Shown piece by piece: positions 1 to 14,095 of a stretch of 20,438 nucleotides of DNA; position 1 is the first letter of the stretch, and every line of letters starts with the position of its first letter. The DNA comes from Didymodactylos carnosus (Eukaryota > Rotifera > Eurotatoria > Philodinida > Philodinidae). Made by a program: the position numbers and the translations under genes. The stretch covers positions 1 through 20,438 of the forward strand of contig CAJNOQ010003387.1 in the NCBI GenBank assembly GCA_905250885.1. Direction: 5' to 3'. The notes under the pieces were generated by a model that did no database searches, had not been told where the DNA came from, and saw only the letters and a list, made by a program, of their open reading frames with translations.

Positions 1-420
1 CCCCGCGGACCCGGGTACGGGGGGGGGGTGGGTTTTTGGGCGGGTTGTCGCGACTAGGCTTGCCTATCTGCAAAACAAACGGTGAATGGGGAGTTGGCAG
101 GGACTCCTCGGGGATTGCACAGGTTGGGGAGTGTGAGGGTGACTCCAGGGGAGTACACATTTCTAGGGACTCTTGACAGACTTTCTCTAATGGGAATCAT
201 AAGAAAAACATTCTGCTCTCTGAGGAGTTCAGTAGGTGTCCATGCATGACTTTCTCCAACAGGACTCTCGACGGGACTCCTGCAAGAATTTTTTTGGGGA
301 CTCCTCATGACTCCATGTTGGACTTTTCACGTTAGAAAGTTTCTGCGAGAGTCATCAGGACTCCTTACGATTCCTGCTGGAGTTTTGCCGGGAGTCTCGA
401 CTAGGGTCCACATTAACCTT
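1..420. repeat. GC-rich degenerate GACTCC-motif region
   Basis: This stretch is richer in G and C than the DNA after it. The first 55 bases are G-dominated. From about 100 to 400 the words GACTCC, GGACTCT and their complement GGAGTC recur irregularly (near 102, 141, 168, 263, 275, 299, 309, 358 and 391). Spacing is not constant, so this is a degenerate or dispersed repeat rather than a clean satellite. A Ser/Pro-rich open frame on the minus strand (54-308) follows from the motif and is not taken as a gene. Confidence 0.4.
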
Positions 421-894
421 TCATTTTTCTCAAGGAATACTTGATTTCGTTCGAAATGTCGAAAAACTTATATTACTCTCTTATATTTTTAAGTTGCAAT
501 GACAATGAATCGTTGCTATCACCGCCCTTCGTTTAGAAGCTTTTCACTTGTGAAATATGTTGAAATATGTTAAAACACGTATCAAAGAACAAAGCACGTT
601 CGATGTGTACATTCTCCATTTGCGTCGGCTTGAGTAGCACAACTGAGGATACGAAGTAAAGAGAATAAGATACCTGTTAAATGATAGATTTAATTCAAGC
701 GCGATCAAACAAGCGAAAAAAGATAATAAAATAAATTTAACTAAATAACTAGATAATGCTCATCTACGATTCTCTCGGTTTCTTGATTTAAGCTGCGCCA
801 CGCTACACTCACGAGTACATCAATCTGTTACCCAACATTTTTCTTTTTAAGTAAACAAGCTCGCGCTTTCCATCGGTCGGCACTCACAACATAA
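421..894. other. non-coding AT-rich spacer
   Basis: No open frame with recognisable protein content, RNA gene or clear repeat was seen between the GACTCC region and the inverted repeat. Confidence 0.5.
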
Positions 895-1204
895 GCATAT
901 CACCGGAAAAAAAATAAAGTTGATTTTGAGTTGCTGAAAAGTGCTTTTTCTTATTCAGCACACTCGATAACCCAGAAGATTTTCTATTTTTAACCAGGAA
1001 TCCAAAAGTTTAGGGAAAGTTTTCAAACTAATATCATTCTCGCATGGAAACTTTTTGGCGTCATTTTGTTTCAAAATTTTTCCTAAACTTTTGAAATTAT
1101 CCCTCGCCAAAAATAGAAAATCTTCTGGACTATTGAGTGTGCGAATACAAAAAAGCACTTCAGCAACTGAAAATCAACTTTGTTTTTGGTTCCGGTGACA
1201 TGCA
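895..1204. repeat. long inverted repeat (fold-back, MITE-like)
   Basis: The sequence from 895 to about 1030 pairs with the reverse complement of about 1068-1204. Arms are roughly 135 nt with scattered mismatches and small indels, around a spacer of a few tens of bases. Shared blocks include AAAGTTGATTTT, CACCGG, GCACACTC and AGAAGATTTTCTATTTTT. The RNA or single strand would fold into one long hairpin. No transposase and no convincing target-site duplication was seen, so it is best called a non-autonomous fold-back element. A minus-strand open frame at 955-1158 lies inside the hairpin and is not regarded as coding. Confidence 0.85.
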
Positions 1205-3093
1205 TTGATGATCTTCATTCAACACACTAGAAGAATACTTTTAGCATTTAGTACGCATTTACAAATTACTTTCAATCGAATTCGAATACCGGACTAGACC
1301 CAACTTCATTCTTTTGAAATCCATCCGGAAAAATTCCATTCCAGTATTCTAAACTAAAACTGCGGAAAAACACAAAATCAATTTTTGTACGAATAGAGAT
1401 TCGATCACACAAACTTAGCTTTGCAGTAAGCTTCAAAACTAAATCCACTGTTTTGTGTCTATTCACTTGCTGTTTCACACACGGAGGAACTCAGAAATGG
1501 GAAGAATTCTGGAAACTCTCGGCTTCCCAGGAGTATTGCTCGAAGATATTTAATAATTTAGTATCTGTTCGATGTAGTTTCTTTCGTGATTATTCGACTT
1601 TTCACTTTACTTCTTTGTGAGAATTGTTTCAGTTTCAGCATATATATTACGCCGTCTCTTGGCGCACTCTGTTGCGTTTAACTTTTATTTAACTCTGGCA
1701 AATTAAACATGTCTAACATGATATCTGAGTTTGCCTTAGTTATCTTCAACATATCTTTAAAATATTTAAAATGAACTAGCGTTTATTTCTTTTCTTTTAT
1801 AATTGGCTCATCCAGGTAGTATCAGACGATCATTTTTCCATTTTTTGCACACACATACATATGATAATCAGTCTAATTACAAAACCACGTGTTTAGAGTT
1901 GTTTCTCCTAATGATGACATGAACATCAGATCGTGATTTAATTACAGTTCAGCAACATTCATTATCAACAAAACATTGTTTTTGTATAGAAAAGTAGAGT
2001 TGAAAAAACAATCCTACGTTAACATAAGATTGTTTGATGCAGATCTCGACAGTATCTTTGTTGAATAGTGATATATACTGTTCGGATATTTCTGTAGTAC
2101 TGGATGTGAAAATAAGCAGATTTATTAGCCTTCAAGTATTTGATCACCTATTTATATAGATGAAAACTTTTCGACATGATCTTTGACTTTATTGGAAGAT
2201 CTAGAACAAGCTGTGCTAAAAAGAGGACTGAGAAAAGATCGAATAATCAAACCTTTTTTTATTAAATGTCTACTGACACAATGAATTAACTGTTAGTTTA
2301 TTGCATGATTGTATGTAATGGGGCCCTGATGTTATAGTGGATTGGTACTATACTGATGTTCTGTCAAATTTGGCGAAAACTGACTTCTCTCAGGCTTACA
2401 GAATAAATTAATAGTTGTAATTAGTATATTTAATTATCGAAAATATCATAGAGAATCTGTAATATTTGAATTGGTGGCCAGCGATGCTAAAAAATTCTGT
2501 GAAAGAAAATTGATAAGAATTATGGGAATCATTTTTGTTAGTTTCAAATATAATACTATGATAGTTTACGGTTTTTCGAACATCATCACTGTCAGACAGC
2601 AATAATACGTAAGAAAAATTGATAAATAGAATAGAACATATTTTTGTAAATAAAAACATATGTTTTGGTATTTAGTTGTTATAGTGAGTTTTTATTACCT
2701 ATTTTTTTGTACTTTGTTTTGATCCTTTATCTAGAAAATGGAATTTGTTTCAGTCTTCTTCTAGCCAACAAAAACTAGATGAAGAGACAAGTGATAATTC
2801 TTTTTTTGTTTTAAAAAATTCTTTCAGCCAAACTAACAAATTTTATTTTTGTGCGTAACCTTGTATTTGATTATCACAAACTTTTTCATATAGTTTCTTT
2901 AAATAGATAATTTTTTTTTATGTGGTCAGATTAATCTTAATATTCGCATGATTTTTTTTTTTAAGATAATTTATTTTCTTCTGGCTTATTGTGTTATAGT
3001 TGTGAAAGCGTTGCGATGCTTATATTGAACGATGATGATGTGAACCGATAGTTGTATAGTTTGATTTTATCAATCGTATTATCGTTTCGTTTA
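1205..3093. other. non-coding region upstream of CDK8
   Basis: AT-rich DNA with several long T or A runs and no protein-like frame. It must hold the promoter and 5' UTR of the CDK8 gene, but no TATA box or initiator can be assigned with confidence. A TATATATTAC stretch near 1640 is too far away and too common in AT-rich DNA to call. The short minus-strand frames at 1272-1478 and 2408-2659 resemble nothing recognised. Confidence 0.5.
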
Positions 3094-6186
<3,093 letters not shown>

Positions 6187-7818
6187 CCTAACTGTTTTAT
6201 CAGTTTCATTTATTTTATTTCACTAATTTATATATTCCTATCTTTCCTTTTAGCAAAAATGTGTTGCGTGAGGTATTAATTTTAATACCTGTCGTTTTTT
6301 TGTTTTCAACTTCATGTACATAGTTAAGCCTATTTATTTGTACTTCTCTCTTGTTGTAATGTATGATATAATAGGTGCGATTCCTAAACTAGATTTGTAT
6401 ACAAAGATAGTTTACGTTTTTTGTTGATAACTTTGCTATATACATCTATCTCTGTTTTGAAAAGTTGTATGTGTTTGTTTATTTACTTGTTTTCTAATAA
6501 TGAAGTATTATTTTTAAGCGAAAAACGGAAAAAGTATTGTATACAATATTTTTTGCCGCTTTTCTTCTTGTTTTTAAAACCGTTGTATGTGCGATAAAAC
6601 TTAAATAGAATTGTTACACAGACAAGGTACATTTTTTATCCGAATAGAAACGGAATTACATATTTTACTTAATAGATATTCCTTGAGATTAGAAGTAACG
6701 CATGAGAGTATTTTTATGCATTAACTCCATTAATGTTCTGTAAAATTTAGAGAAATTAACGAATACAGCAACAGTCTGATCATAATTTGTGAGATATTTA
6801 CAAATTATATATTTTTTGTTTTATAAAAAGAAAAATGTATATCAGTCAAATATTAGAGATACAACAAAATTATCTATTCATTCACCAAAATATTTAATGG
6901 TTTATTAAAATTTAAAAAGTATTTTGAAAATTGTGGGGATATTACCGATGTGAAAAATCTTATATCGACTTCAAAGGAAACTCCGTAATGGACTATGTGC
7001 CACCGATGTACCCAGGATTCCAGTAAGGGGTGGGCCAATCCTTTTTTTTTGTCCAAAGAAAACAGTAAAAAAAGTTCTTGTGTAGTATTTTTAATTTCAA
7101 TTTCAATCAAAATATTTTTTTCTACTGTGAAATGAAGAAAATGAAATTTCTAAGGGGTGGGCCATGGTCTACCCTTGGCCAAGTGTTTGGTACATTGCTA
7201 CCATGTGCCATGCATCACTCTAACACAATTGTCATAAAAAAATAAAATCAATCGAGGACAAAAAGTAGCGCTATTTTTTTTTGGGTACTTTCAAAGAGAT
7301 TATATTTAAACGTTCTGTACAAAACTAATCGAATTTTGAAATTAAAAGATTATTTTAAATGATGAAGAACGATATGATTTTACACTTTGATTATAATTAT
7401 TTGCTATTAATATTTTCTCTTAGCATATCGTAGTTAATACAATTATATATGATAGAACGGAAAGTTAGGACATAGTATTAATGTAAACATATTTTAGATG
7501 CACATCTCAGTTTGATTTCTTATATATCTGATACGTGTACAAAAATTAATAAAAATGTGATACCATAATAGATTCTGCCGGAGGTCTGCTCTTATTTTGC
7601 TTCTTATTAGAGGACAGTGACCAGATATCTGCTTTTGAATCTGCTTGGTTTTTATTTCAATTACGTGTATAACCATACTGTTGAATAGAACAGAGTTGGT
7701 AAATAAAAATTTCAAAATTTGAACATTTTCTAACAAAAGCCGTAGTTTTCTCGATCTGATTAATACTAGGACATATCCAATGTTTATCCTAGTTTTTAGC
7801 CATAATGTCCAACTTCCG
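6187..7818. other. non-coding spacer after CDK8, with repeat traces
   Basis: The CDK8 3' UTR must begin here, but no AATAAA is close to the stop codon at 6184-6186. The block AAGGGGTGGGCCA occurs twice (near 7025 and 7152). Around it lies DNA resembling the repeat at 17.1-17.6 kb. Open frames on the minus strand at 6874-7110 and 7494-7736 show no recognisable protein features. Confidence 0.5.
7029..7110. repeat. repeat segment related to 17279-17345
   Basis: This segment and 17279-17345 share, in the same order, GGTGGGCCAA, GTCCAAA, a broken ACAG plus A-run, and TTCAATCAAA. The collinear order suggests two diverged copies of one family. Just upstream, 6999-7016 (GCCACCGATGTACCCAGG) resembles the ends of the 17.1-17.6 kb element. 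Confidence 0.4.
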
Positions 7819-7980
7819 CTCTAAATCGGTTTGAATATGATAAAACGATTACCGTCTTTCGAAAAATTTTTACAAAAATGAGTTATCCAAAAATATTGAA
7901 TGTTCAATATCAACCTTTATCAGAGCAATCATCGTCATCCGCTAAATATTGTCTTGTTTGTATCATTGTTCACACCGGTT
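7819..7980 (+). pseudogene. 162-bp duplicated fragment of the USP35/38-like gene
   Basis: This segment matches 13492-13653 inside the last exon of the USP gene at 158 of 162 positions. All four differences lie in the first 35 bases; the last 127 bases (7854-7980 against 13527-13653) are identical. Similarity stops abruptly at both ends and the copy is in the same orientation. It covers the protein stretch from NRFEYDK to IVHTG and ends before the catalytic histidine motif. The frame runs on a few codons into unrelated sequence and stops. It cannot make a working protease, and the near-identity points to a recent copying or gene-conversion event. Confidence 0.93.
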
Positions 7981-9636
7981 CAGCTTGTGAAATGCAAAAA
8001 TTTATCTAAATATATTACTTAGTTATAAACAACGAATACTAATTTTCCAGGTAAATCATCGTGGTAGACAATCATAACTACATACTGTGATATTTAAAAT
8101 TCAAATGAACAATGATTCTTTAATCAATAGTTGTTATACATGATATCTTGTCATACTGCTTTGACATTTATCCAATCAATTTTATGTTCGATTTCTAATT
8201 CATATTTATCTCATGATCATTTCTTTTTTACTTTGATATTCACGTTTTAGAAACTTCTGTATAACTAAACAAAACTTATAGTTATGCTTAATTAAGAGCA
8301 GAAAGAGTACAGCTTTTTTATTCTATATTGTAAAAAGAACGTCGTAAATTTTTTGTAAATTAATATAATTTCTACTCCAGCATATTCTCAGCATTAATCT
8401 CAGACTATTTTTTTTCCTCATTGGAGCTTTTTATATTTAATAACTATTGATTGTCTGTGGTCAATAAGTTTTTAAAGCACTGTGCTCACATAGTCCTATT
8501 ATAGATATGTGTTTCTTTTCACAATCTACAATAGATAGAGTAATTTTTTTGCTTGAAAACATTTAGCAAAGACCTATACTGATTCTAATGCTAGTGAATA
8601 AGATAGAATTATAAATTAATTAAGATAGAGAATAATCATTTTTCAAACTAGATCAAATTCCAGGTCAAGTTTTTGGCTAACGTAAGAAAAGAGTAATTGG
8701 GACTCTTTAGATCATGCTAACAATCTATAACATGTTTATATTTTATTGGAAAAAAAGAATGTCATTTGAATAAATATAAATTTACAATGGACTGTTGTTC
8801 CAAATGTTTTTACTATGTAATAATCGTATAATATTAACATTTAAATATAGTAACGTATTGTTCTCTTCAACTGTATGTGTACAGATCTCACTAGCAAAAT
8901 GAGCGAAAATAGATGAGTGAGATATCATCAAAAACAAAAGTTACGAGTAAGGCGACATAGTCAATAGAATTTTTCGATTTTTTCGGGAATGTATATTAAA
9001 AATTTTCTTCTGCTATCAGCTCTGAACATAGCTTAAACGAACCAGCTTTTAAAAAATACATAAGTATTTTAATTTATTTTTGAAGTTTGTGTGTCCAATG
9101 CACAGTTGATAATTCTCACTAATTTGAGAAAAATTGTATTGGATGAGAGAAAACAAAATAATTTAACTAAGTGTTTAAATTTAGGCTAGTCTTTTGAAAC
9201 GTAAGTTTTGGCTAACAATTTGTATTATCCTTTGGATTTTATTGTAATAAAACAAAGTATAGTTTACAATACATCAGTTTGTCATTCTTTTAATGAATTC
9301 CTGATGGAGTATACAAGGAATGAATGGTCTATATTATCAAGTTGATACTAGGCGCTCGAAATTACTTTCCGGCAACAACGAAAAATAAAAAGTAACGTCT
9401 ATGAAAAAAAAAAATATTTGATTCTATTTATCTTCCTATGCTTCTTAACAATAATGAAAATTTGTAATTAAATTATATATGAAACAATTCTCTACTCTCT
9501 TTCTCTCTTATCTATTTTATAATATGAATCATATTGTTCATTGATAAGTTCCATTTTTCTCAATCTGTTTATAATTTCGTTCGCTATGATTTTATTAAAA
9601 AAATACGTTATTGTTCATATTTTCTTCAAATAAATT
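7981..9636. other. non-coding spacer upstream of the USP gene
   Basis: AT-rich DNA without a recognisable gene or clear repeat. A CT-rich stretch at about 9489-9511 (CTCTACTCTCTTTCTCTC) lies about 130 bases before the USP start codon and could belong to its promoter or 5' UTR, but nothing specific can be shown. Confidence 0.5.
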
Positions 9637-12600
9637 ATGTCAAATAATCGTAAATCATTCTCGATAACAGATGCTAAGATCACTACATCATCAACTAGTG
9701 AACGTTCAACACATCAACAACAATTGTTATCGTCGACATCAATGTATAACACTATTTGTCGATTATATATCGAAAATCAACGTACTCCAATAGTAGCTGA
9801 AAAAATACATACTTATAGTAATATTCTCTATCAAATATGGATGAGACAACAGTTTAATGTAGATGAAGGAGAAAAAGTTTTAAATTTTTTAGAAACATTA
9901 TTGTTTGATGCTAAAATAGATGATCAATTTTTAATAATCCTCGTAGAAACATTAGCAAAAAATCAAGAATTTTTCATTAATCATGTTCTTAATCATGAAC
10001 GATTAAAAAAATTATTTTCTCAACCATTGAAAAAAGTGATTTTTATTATGAGGTACACACATTATGATACGTTAGAAAAGAAAATCTCTTGTATCATTTG
10101 TCTAGTAGTATAACGACAGTTACTCTTTCTGATCAATACTAGAGAATATTAGAAAGATTCAAAAAATGTTTTTGAAGAACTATGATTAAGTCTCTCAAAT
10201 CCTATAATCTTTTTCTATTCTTTTTATATTTAAGGTATATGGAATTGTTATATTTTTATACATCATCCGAATATTCTGAAAAACAATATAATTTCTATCG
10301 TTTTATCATCGATTATTTATTTGATTATCTAATTAAACACACACAATATGATATTGATTGTTTAGGAGCATTTTGCACTTTGTTAGCACGTTTTGATGCT
10401 GTTGAAAATCATCATCTAGATCAATCACTATTTCGAAGTCAACAGCGACAATTACAACGTCATCTAATTATTTTAAAACGTCAACATTTATACGATTTTT
10501 CTATTTATACAATTGATACATTTTTGCATCATACGTTAAACATCAATAATTCTAGAAGTTTACTCTATCATTTAAGACTCATTGATGAAATCAATAAAGT
10601 ATTAGTCATCATTTGGCAAGAAGTATCGACTCCAACAACAACATCTCCGAGTTTTACTGTAGTTCAGCAACCAATTCAAATCTTGGCTATTGAACATTTA
10701 TTTTTAGAACTATCCAGTATGAAATGGACACAAACTCATCCTACACAACAGTCAATCTATAAAACAACATTTAGTTCAGCTATTATACCATTGTTTGCTC
10801 ATATTAATCTAGACATAGCCGAATATACATTGAAACAAATGTTTGCTGTTGATAAATTGACTGGTGAAAAACTGGCAAGATTAATCAAGCGATTGATTGA
10901 GCTTATATCAACGCCCGTTCAATATCTTCAACATGTCAGATATGAAACATGGATTCAAGGATTTTTTATGGGTTTAATAACATTTAATCAACATTATTGG
11001 GTAGCAAAAACAATTGATGATACATTGTTCTTTCTTTTAGGTTAGTTTCTTTTCCAGACGTTTGTGACTATATTTTGTATAGTTTACCATTTTAGAAAAA
11101 TTATATGTTGTTAATACGCGTGAAAACGCTTTCCAAATTATTTCTTGGTATATTGACTATGATAAACGATTAAAAACATTTCAAACAGTTTTAAAAGTAT
11201 TACCAAAATTATTTGACAGTTTACAACAAGAAGAAAATGAACAATATAAAAATAGTGGTGGCACATCATCATCCGCTGCACTTGATGATTTACGACCAAA
11301 AATTGTTGAAATGTGTCATGTGGCATTGTCAATTCATGAAACCTATGATTTTACAAACGATCTCATATTGAGACAAATTATGCGAGGTTATCCATTACCT
11401 GATATGAATATTGTCAAACAACGTGTTAATCAACATAATCATTTTCATTCGACAGAAATGATAGATGGTCATCAACAAAAATCACCCACCAATAGTGTTA
11501 GTGAATCATCTCACATCATAACGTCTACAACAGCAACAACCGCAGCTCAAACAGCAAAAAATAATATTGATATCGGACGAGTAGGCATCATCAATTTGGG
11601 TAATACATGTTATGTGAATTCAGTGTTACAAGCGCTCTATCATTGTGATCAGTTTCGAAAATTTATATGTGAATATCATTTTGATAATCTACCAATTCTA
11701 AGAGAGATTCAAGTTATCTTTTCCTCATTAAAGTTATCCAAACGACCGTACATCAATGTGGCTAATATTGTTAATATCGTACGTCCGCCATGGTTTAATC
11801 ATGATCAACAAGATTGTGTCGAATTTTTAGGTTATCTCCTTGATTCTATAAAAGATGAACAGAAAAGAAGTGCCGTAGTCGAAGAATCAAATAGAATATT
11901 TTCGGGTAAAAAGTGATACTTGAATGAGACTCGGCGCATTTTCATTTTGACTGGTAAATAGAGCCCTGTGGTTTACCGTTTTTTTAGACACGTAGCTTTC
12001 CAGATCCGGAGCAGTGGTGATTTGAAACCACTCGTATCCGTATTTTTAACACTTTTATACGCGGTATTCTCAAAGTTTTCTACAAATATCATTAGTCTGC
12101 ATTAGAGTTACTAAACTGCTAACTAACTATATGTGTTCAAACAAAGTTGTTCTTTGGCTTGTAATATCCTTGTAACTAGGTTGTTGAACATAAATAGAAT
12201 CACATCGAACAAGATCAATCATCGGAGCAATGGATTCCAAATGATATTGAGTAACACTAAATTCGACAATACAAGCTTTCCTTTATACAGTACACATGAT
12301 ACTGTGAATCTGTTATGCGTGTTTTCTAATTTTTGCAAGCAACTCCAAATTTTAGATCATCACTGCAACGCGCATAGACACAGATCAGCAAAACAATTTT
12401 TCAAATTCAAACCCCTACTCGAATCTGTACTTTTCAAATTTTTCGTTCCAGATTCGTACCCGTATGGGTACGGGTCTGAAGCAATTTTGCAGGGCTCTAT
12501 TAGAAAATTACTGGACTTTTTCAGAAATCAGCTTGTAGAAAAACCATCGATCTACCACCATGTTTAATAGTAAGTTTCTCTGATCATTAATAGCTAAGAA

Positions 12601-13994
12601 CTCGCAGAAATACGACAAAAATTTCAAAAAGTATCTCTTTTTAGCTCAAAGTACTCTACTGTTGATTCTATTTCAGCACCAATAACGACAACAACATCAT
12701 CGTCTATTAGTCACACAGAAATTATATTTGGTATAAAAACTATTCAAGTTAATCGATGTTTACGCTGTCATGCCGAATCACGTCAAGAAGAATCGGCAAA
12801 TTATCTGTTTTTACCTATACCATCAGTTGAGAGCATCACCGCAACAACATCAGAAACAGATACTATGAATCGAAGTGAAAGAGAGTTGAATCGAAATTGC
12901 TCTATAGGCTCTCCATCGATAAGACGTTTTGGTAGATTTTATTCATTGAGTACACCAACACCACAGGTATCACCATCCTTCGCAGATCAGGAAGAAGCCA
13001 CAATTGCATCAACAGTGAATGAAACATTAATCGCAGAATTGCCACGAAATGGCAATTCAGCTAGCGAGGATGTTGCACGACAAATAGCTGCTACACTCGT
13101 GTCAGGTAATTTTGTTAAAATGGACAATAACTATCTTTTTCTCTTTTAGTCTGTAACCGTCATTGTACGATATTTCTCTTGTTCAAAGATAAAATTCATT
13201 CTGATGGAAAACAAAAATCAGCTGCGTCGTCCGTTACATTCCATTATTCTATTTCTCCGCCAACATATTCTTCGACTATGACTACGAGTCTGGTTACACC
13301 ACGTTTAAGTTTACATCAAACATTGAATTCAAACGTAGATATCTCGTTAAATCTACAATATGCATTTGACTACTACTTTCAAAAGGAAGAACTCAAAGAA
13401 GATAATCAATATCGTTGTGTAAAATGTCGATCATTGCAAGATGCTGAAAGATTTACGGTGTTGTTAAATGCACCCGAATATTTAGTTTTGTCTCTAAATC
13501 GATTTGAATATGATAAAACGACTAATGTCTTTCGAAAAATTTTTACAAAAATGAGTTATCCAAAAATATTGAATGTTCAATATCAACCTTTATCAGAGCA
13601 ATCATCGTCATCCGCTAAATATTGTCTTGTTTGTATCATTGTTCACACCGGTTATACATTGCATGGTGGCCACTATTATTGTTATGCAAGAGACTTAAAA
13701 CCAACTTCTACCACTACTCCTACCATAGATCAAGAAGATTACTTTGTAAATGATTGGTTTCTTCTAAACGATGACACAGTTACAGCGTCGAGTTATGAAG
13801 CACTGACCGATAATTGTACTCAGTACACATCGGCTACACCATATGTCCTATTTTATAAACGAGTGGATAAAAAGCGTATACAAGATATGGAACAAATTCA
13901 ACAAATACAAATTCGAGAAAGTCTTATGCAAAGAATTTTAGATGATAATAGTTTGTATCAAAAGGAACAAGAGAAAGAAAAAGTAGTTATTTGA
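9637..13994 (+). CDS. ubiquitin-specific protease, USP35/USP38-like, 5 exons, 1101 aa
   Basis: Cysteine protease that removes ubiquitin from proteins. Exons: 9637-10052, 10235-11040, 11096-11905, 12677-13105, 13150-13994; all GT-AG and frame-consistent. An in-frame TAA six bases before the ATG supports the start. Residues 1 to about 560 are mostly helical-looking, like the N-terminal region of USP35/38. The catalytic domain starts at GIINLGNTCYVNS, with catalytic Cys579, followed by RPPWF and QQDCVEFLGYLLD, both typical of USP35/38. Zinc-ribbon pairs are C705/C708 (RCLRCHAE) and C910/C913 (YRCVKCRS); between them lies a Ser/Thr-rich insert of about 200 residues. The histidine box is HGGHYYCYARD with His995, and WFLLNDDTV gives Asn1027/Asp1028. 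The C-terminus ends in a charged, Gln-rich tail. The length is close to human USP38 (1042 aa). Intron 3 is 771 nt because it holds an inserted element. Part of exon 5 is duplicated at 7819-7980. Orthology to USP35 versus USP38 cannot be settled by eye. Confidence 0.95.
11961..12497. mobile_element. 537-bp inverted-repeat element in USP intron 3
   Basis: The ends are GAGCCCTG (11961-11968) and CAGGGCTC (12490-12497), each flanked by TA. Including the flanks, the perfect inverted repeat is 12 nt (AATAGAGCCCTG). A TA duplication would suit a Tc1/mariner-like mechanism, but the match is short and the family is not identified. A palindromic stretch, CGTACCCGTATGGGTACGGG, lies near the right end. 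An open frame of 144 codons (12133-12567) crosses the right boundary and shows no recognised domain, so it is not called a gene. Confidence 0.6.
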
Positions 13995-14069
13995 ATGTGT
14001 TTTACGTGCTGCTAATGGCGTCTTTTATTATAGTAATGTTTGTTTGTTGTTATAGAAGTATGTAATTCA

Positions 14070-14095
14070 AATAAAAAAAATAGCTAAACAATAAA
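14070..14095 (+). terminator. poly(A) signals of the USP gene
   Basis: AATAAA occurs at 14070-14075 and 14090-14095, 76 and 96 bases after the USP stop codon. This is a usual distance for a short animal 3' UTR. Confidence 0.6.

Noticed and set aside
955..1158. 67-codon frame on the minus strand
   Set aside because: It lies inside the long inverted repeat; its length follows from the hairpin arms and it has no protein features.
1270..1295. TTCGAAT-containing stretches resembling a tRNA T-loop
   Set aside because: No cloverleaf, A-box or acceptor stem could be built around these or the similar one near 15995.
9345..9396. Frame reading LGARNYFPATTKNKK, resembling CDK8 LGARHYTKA
   Set aside because: Only a few residues match, the DNA match is short, and no flanking kinase sequence is present.
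12133..12567. 144-codon frame in USP intron 3
   Set aside because: It crosses the right boundary of the inverted-repeat element, has no recognised domain and sits within an intron. Kept only as a note in the element entry.
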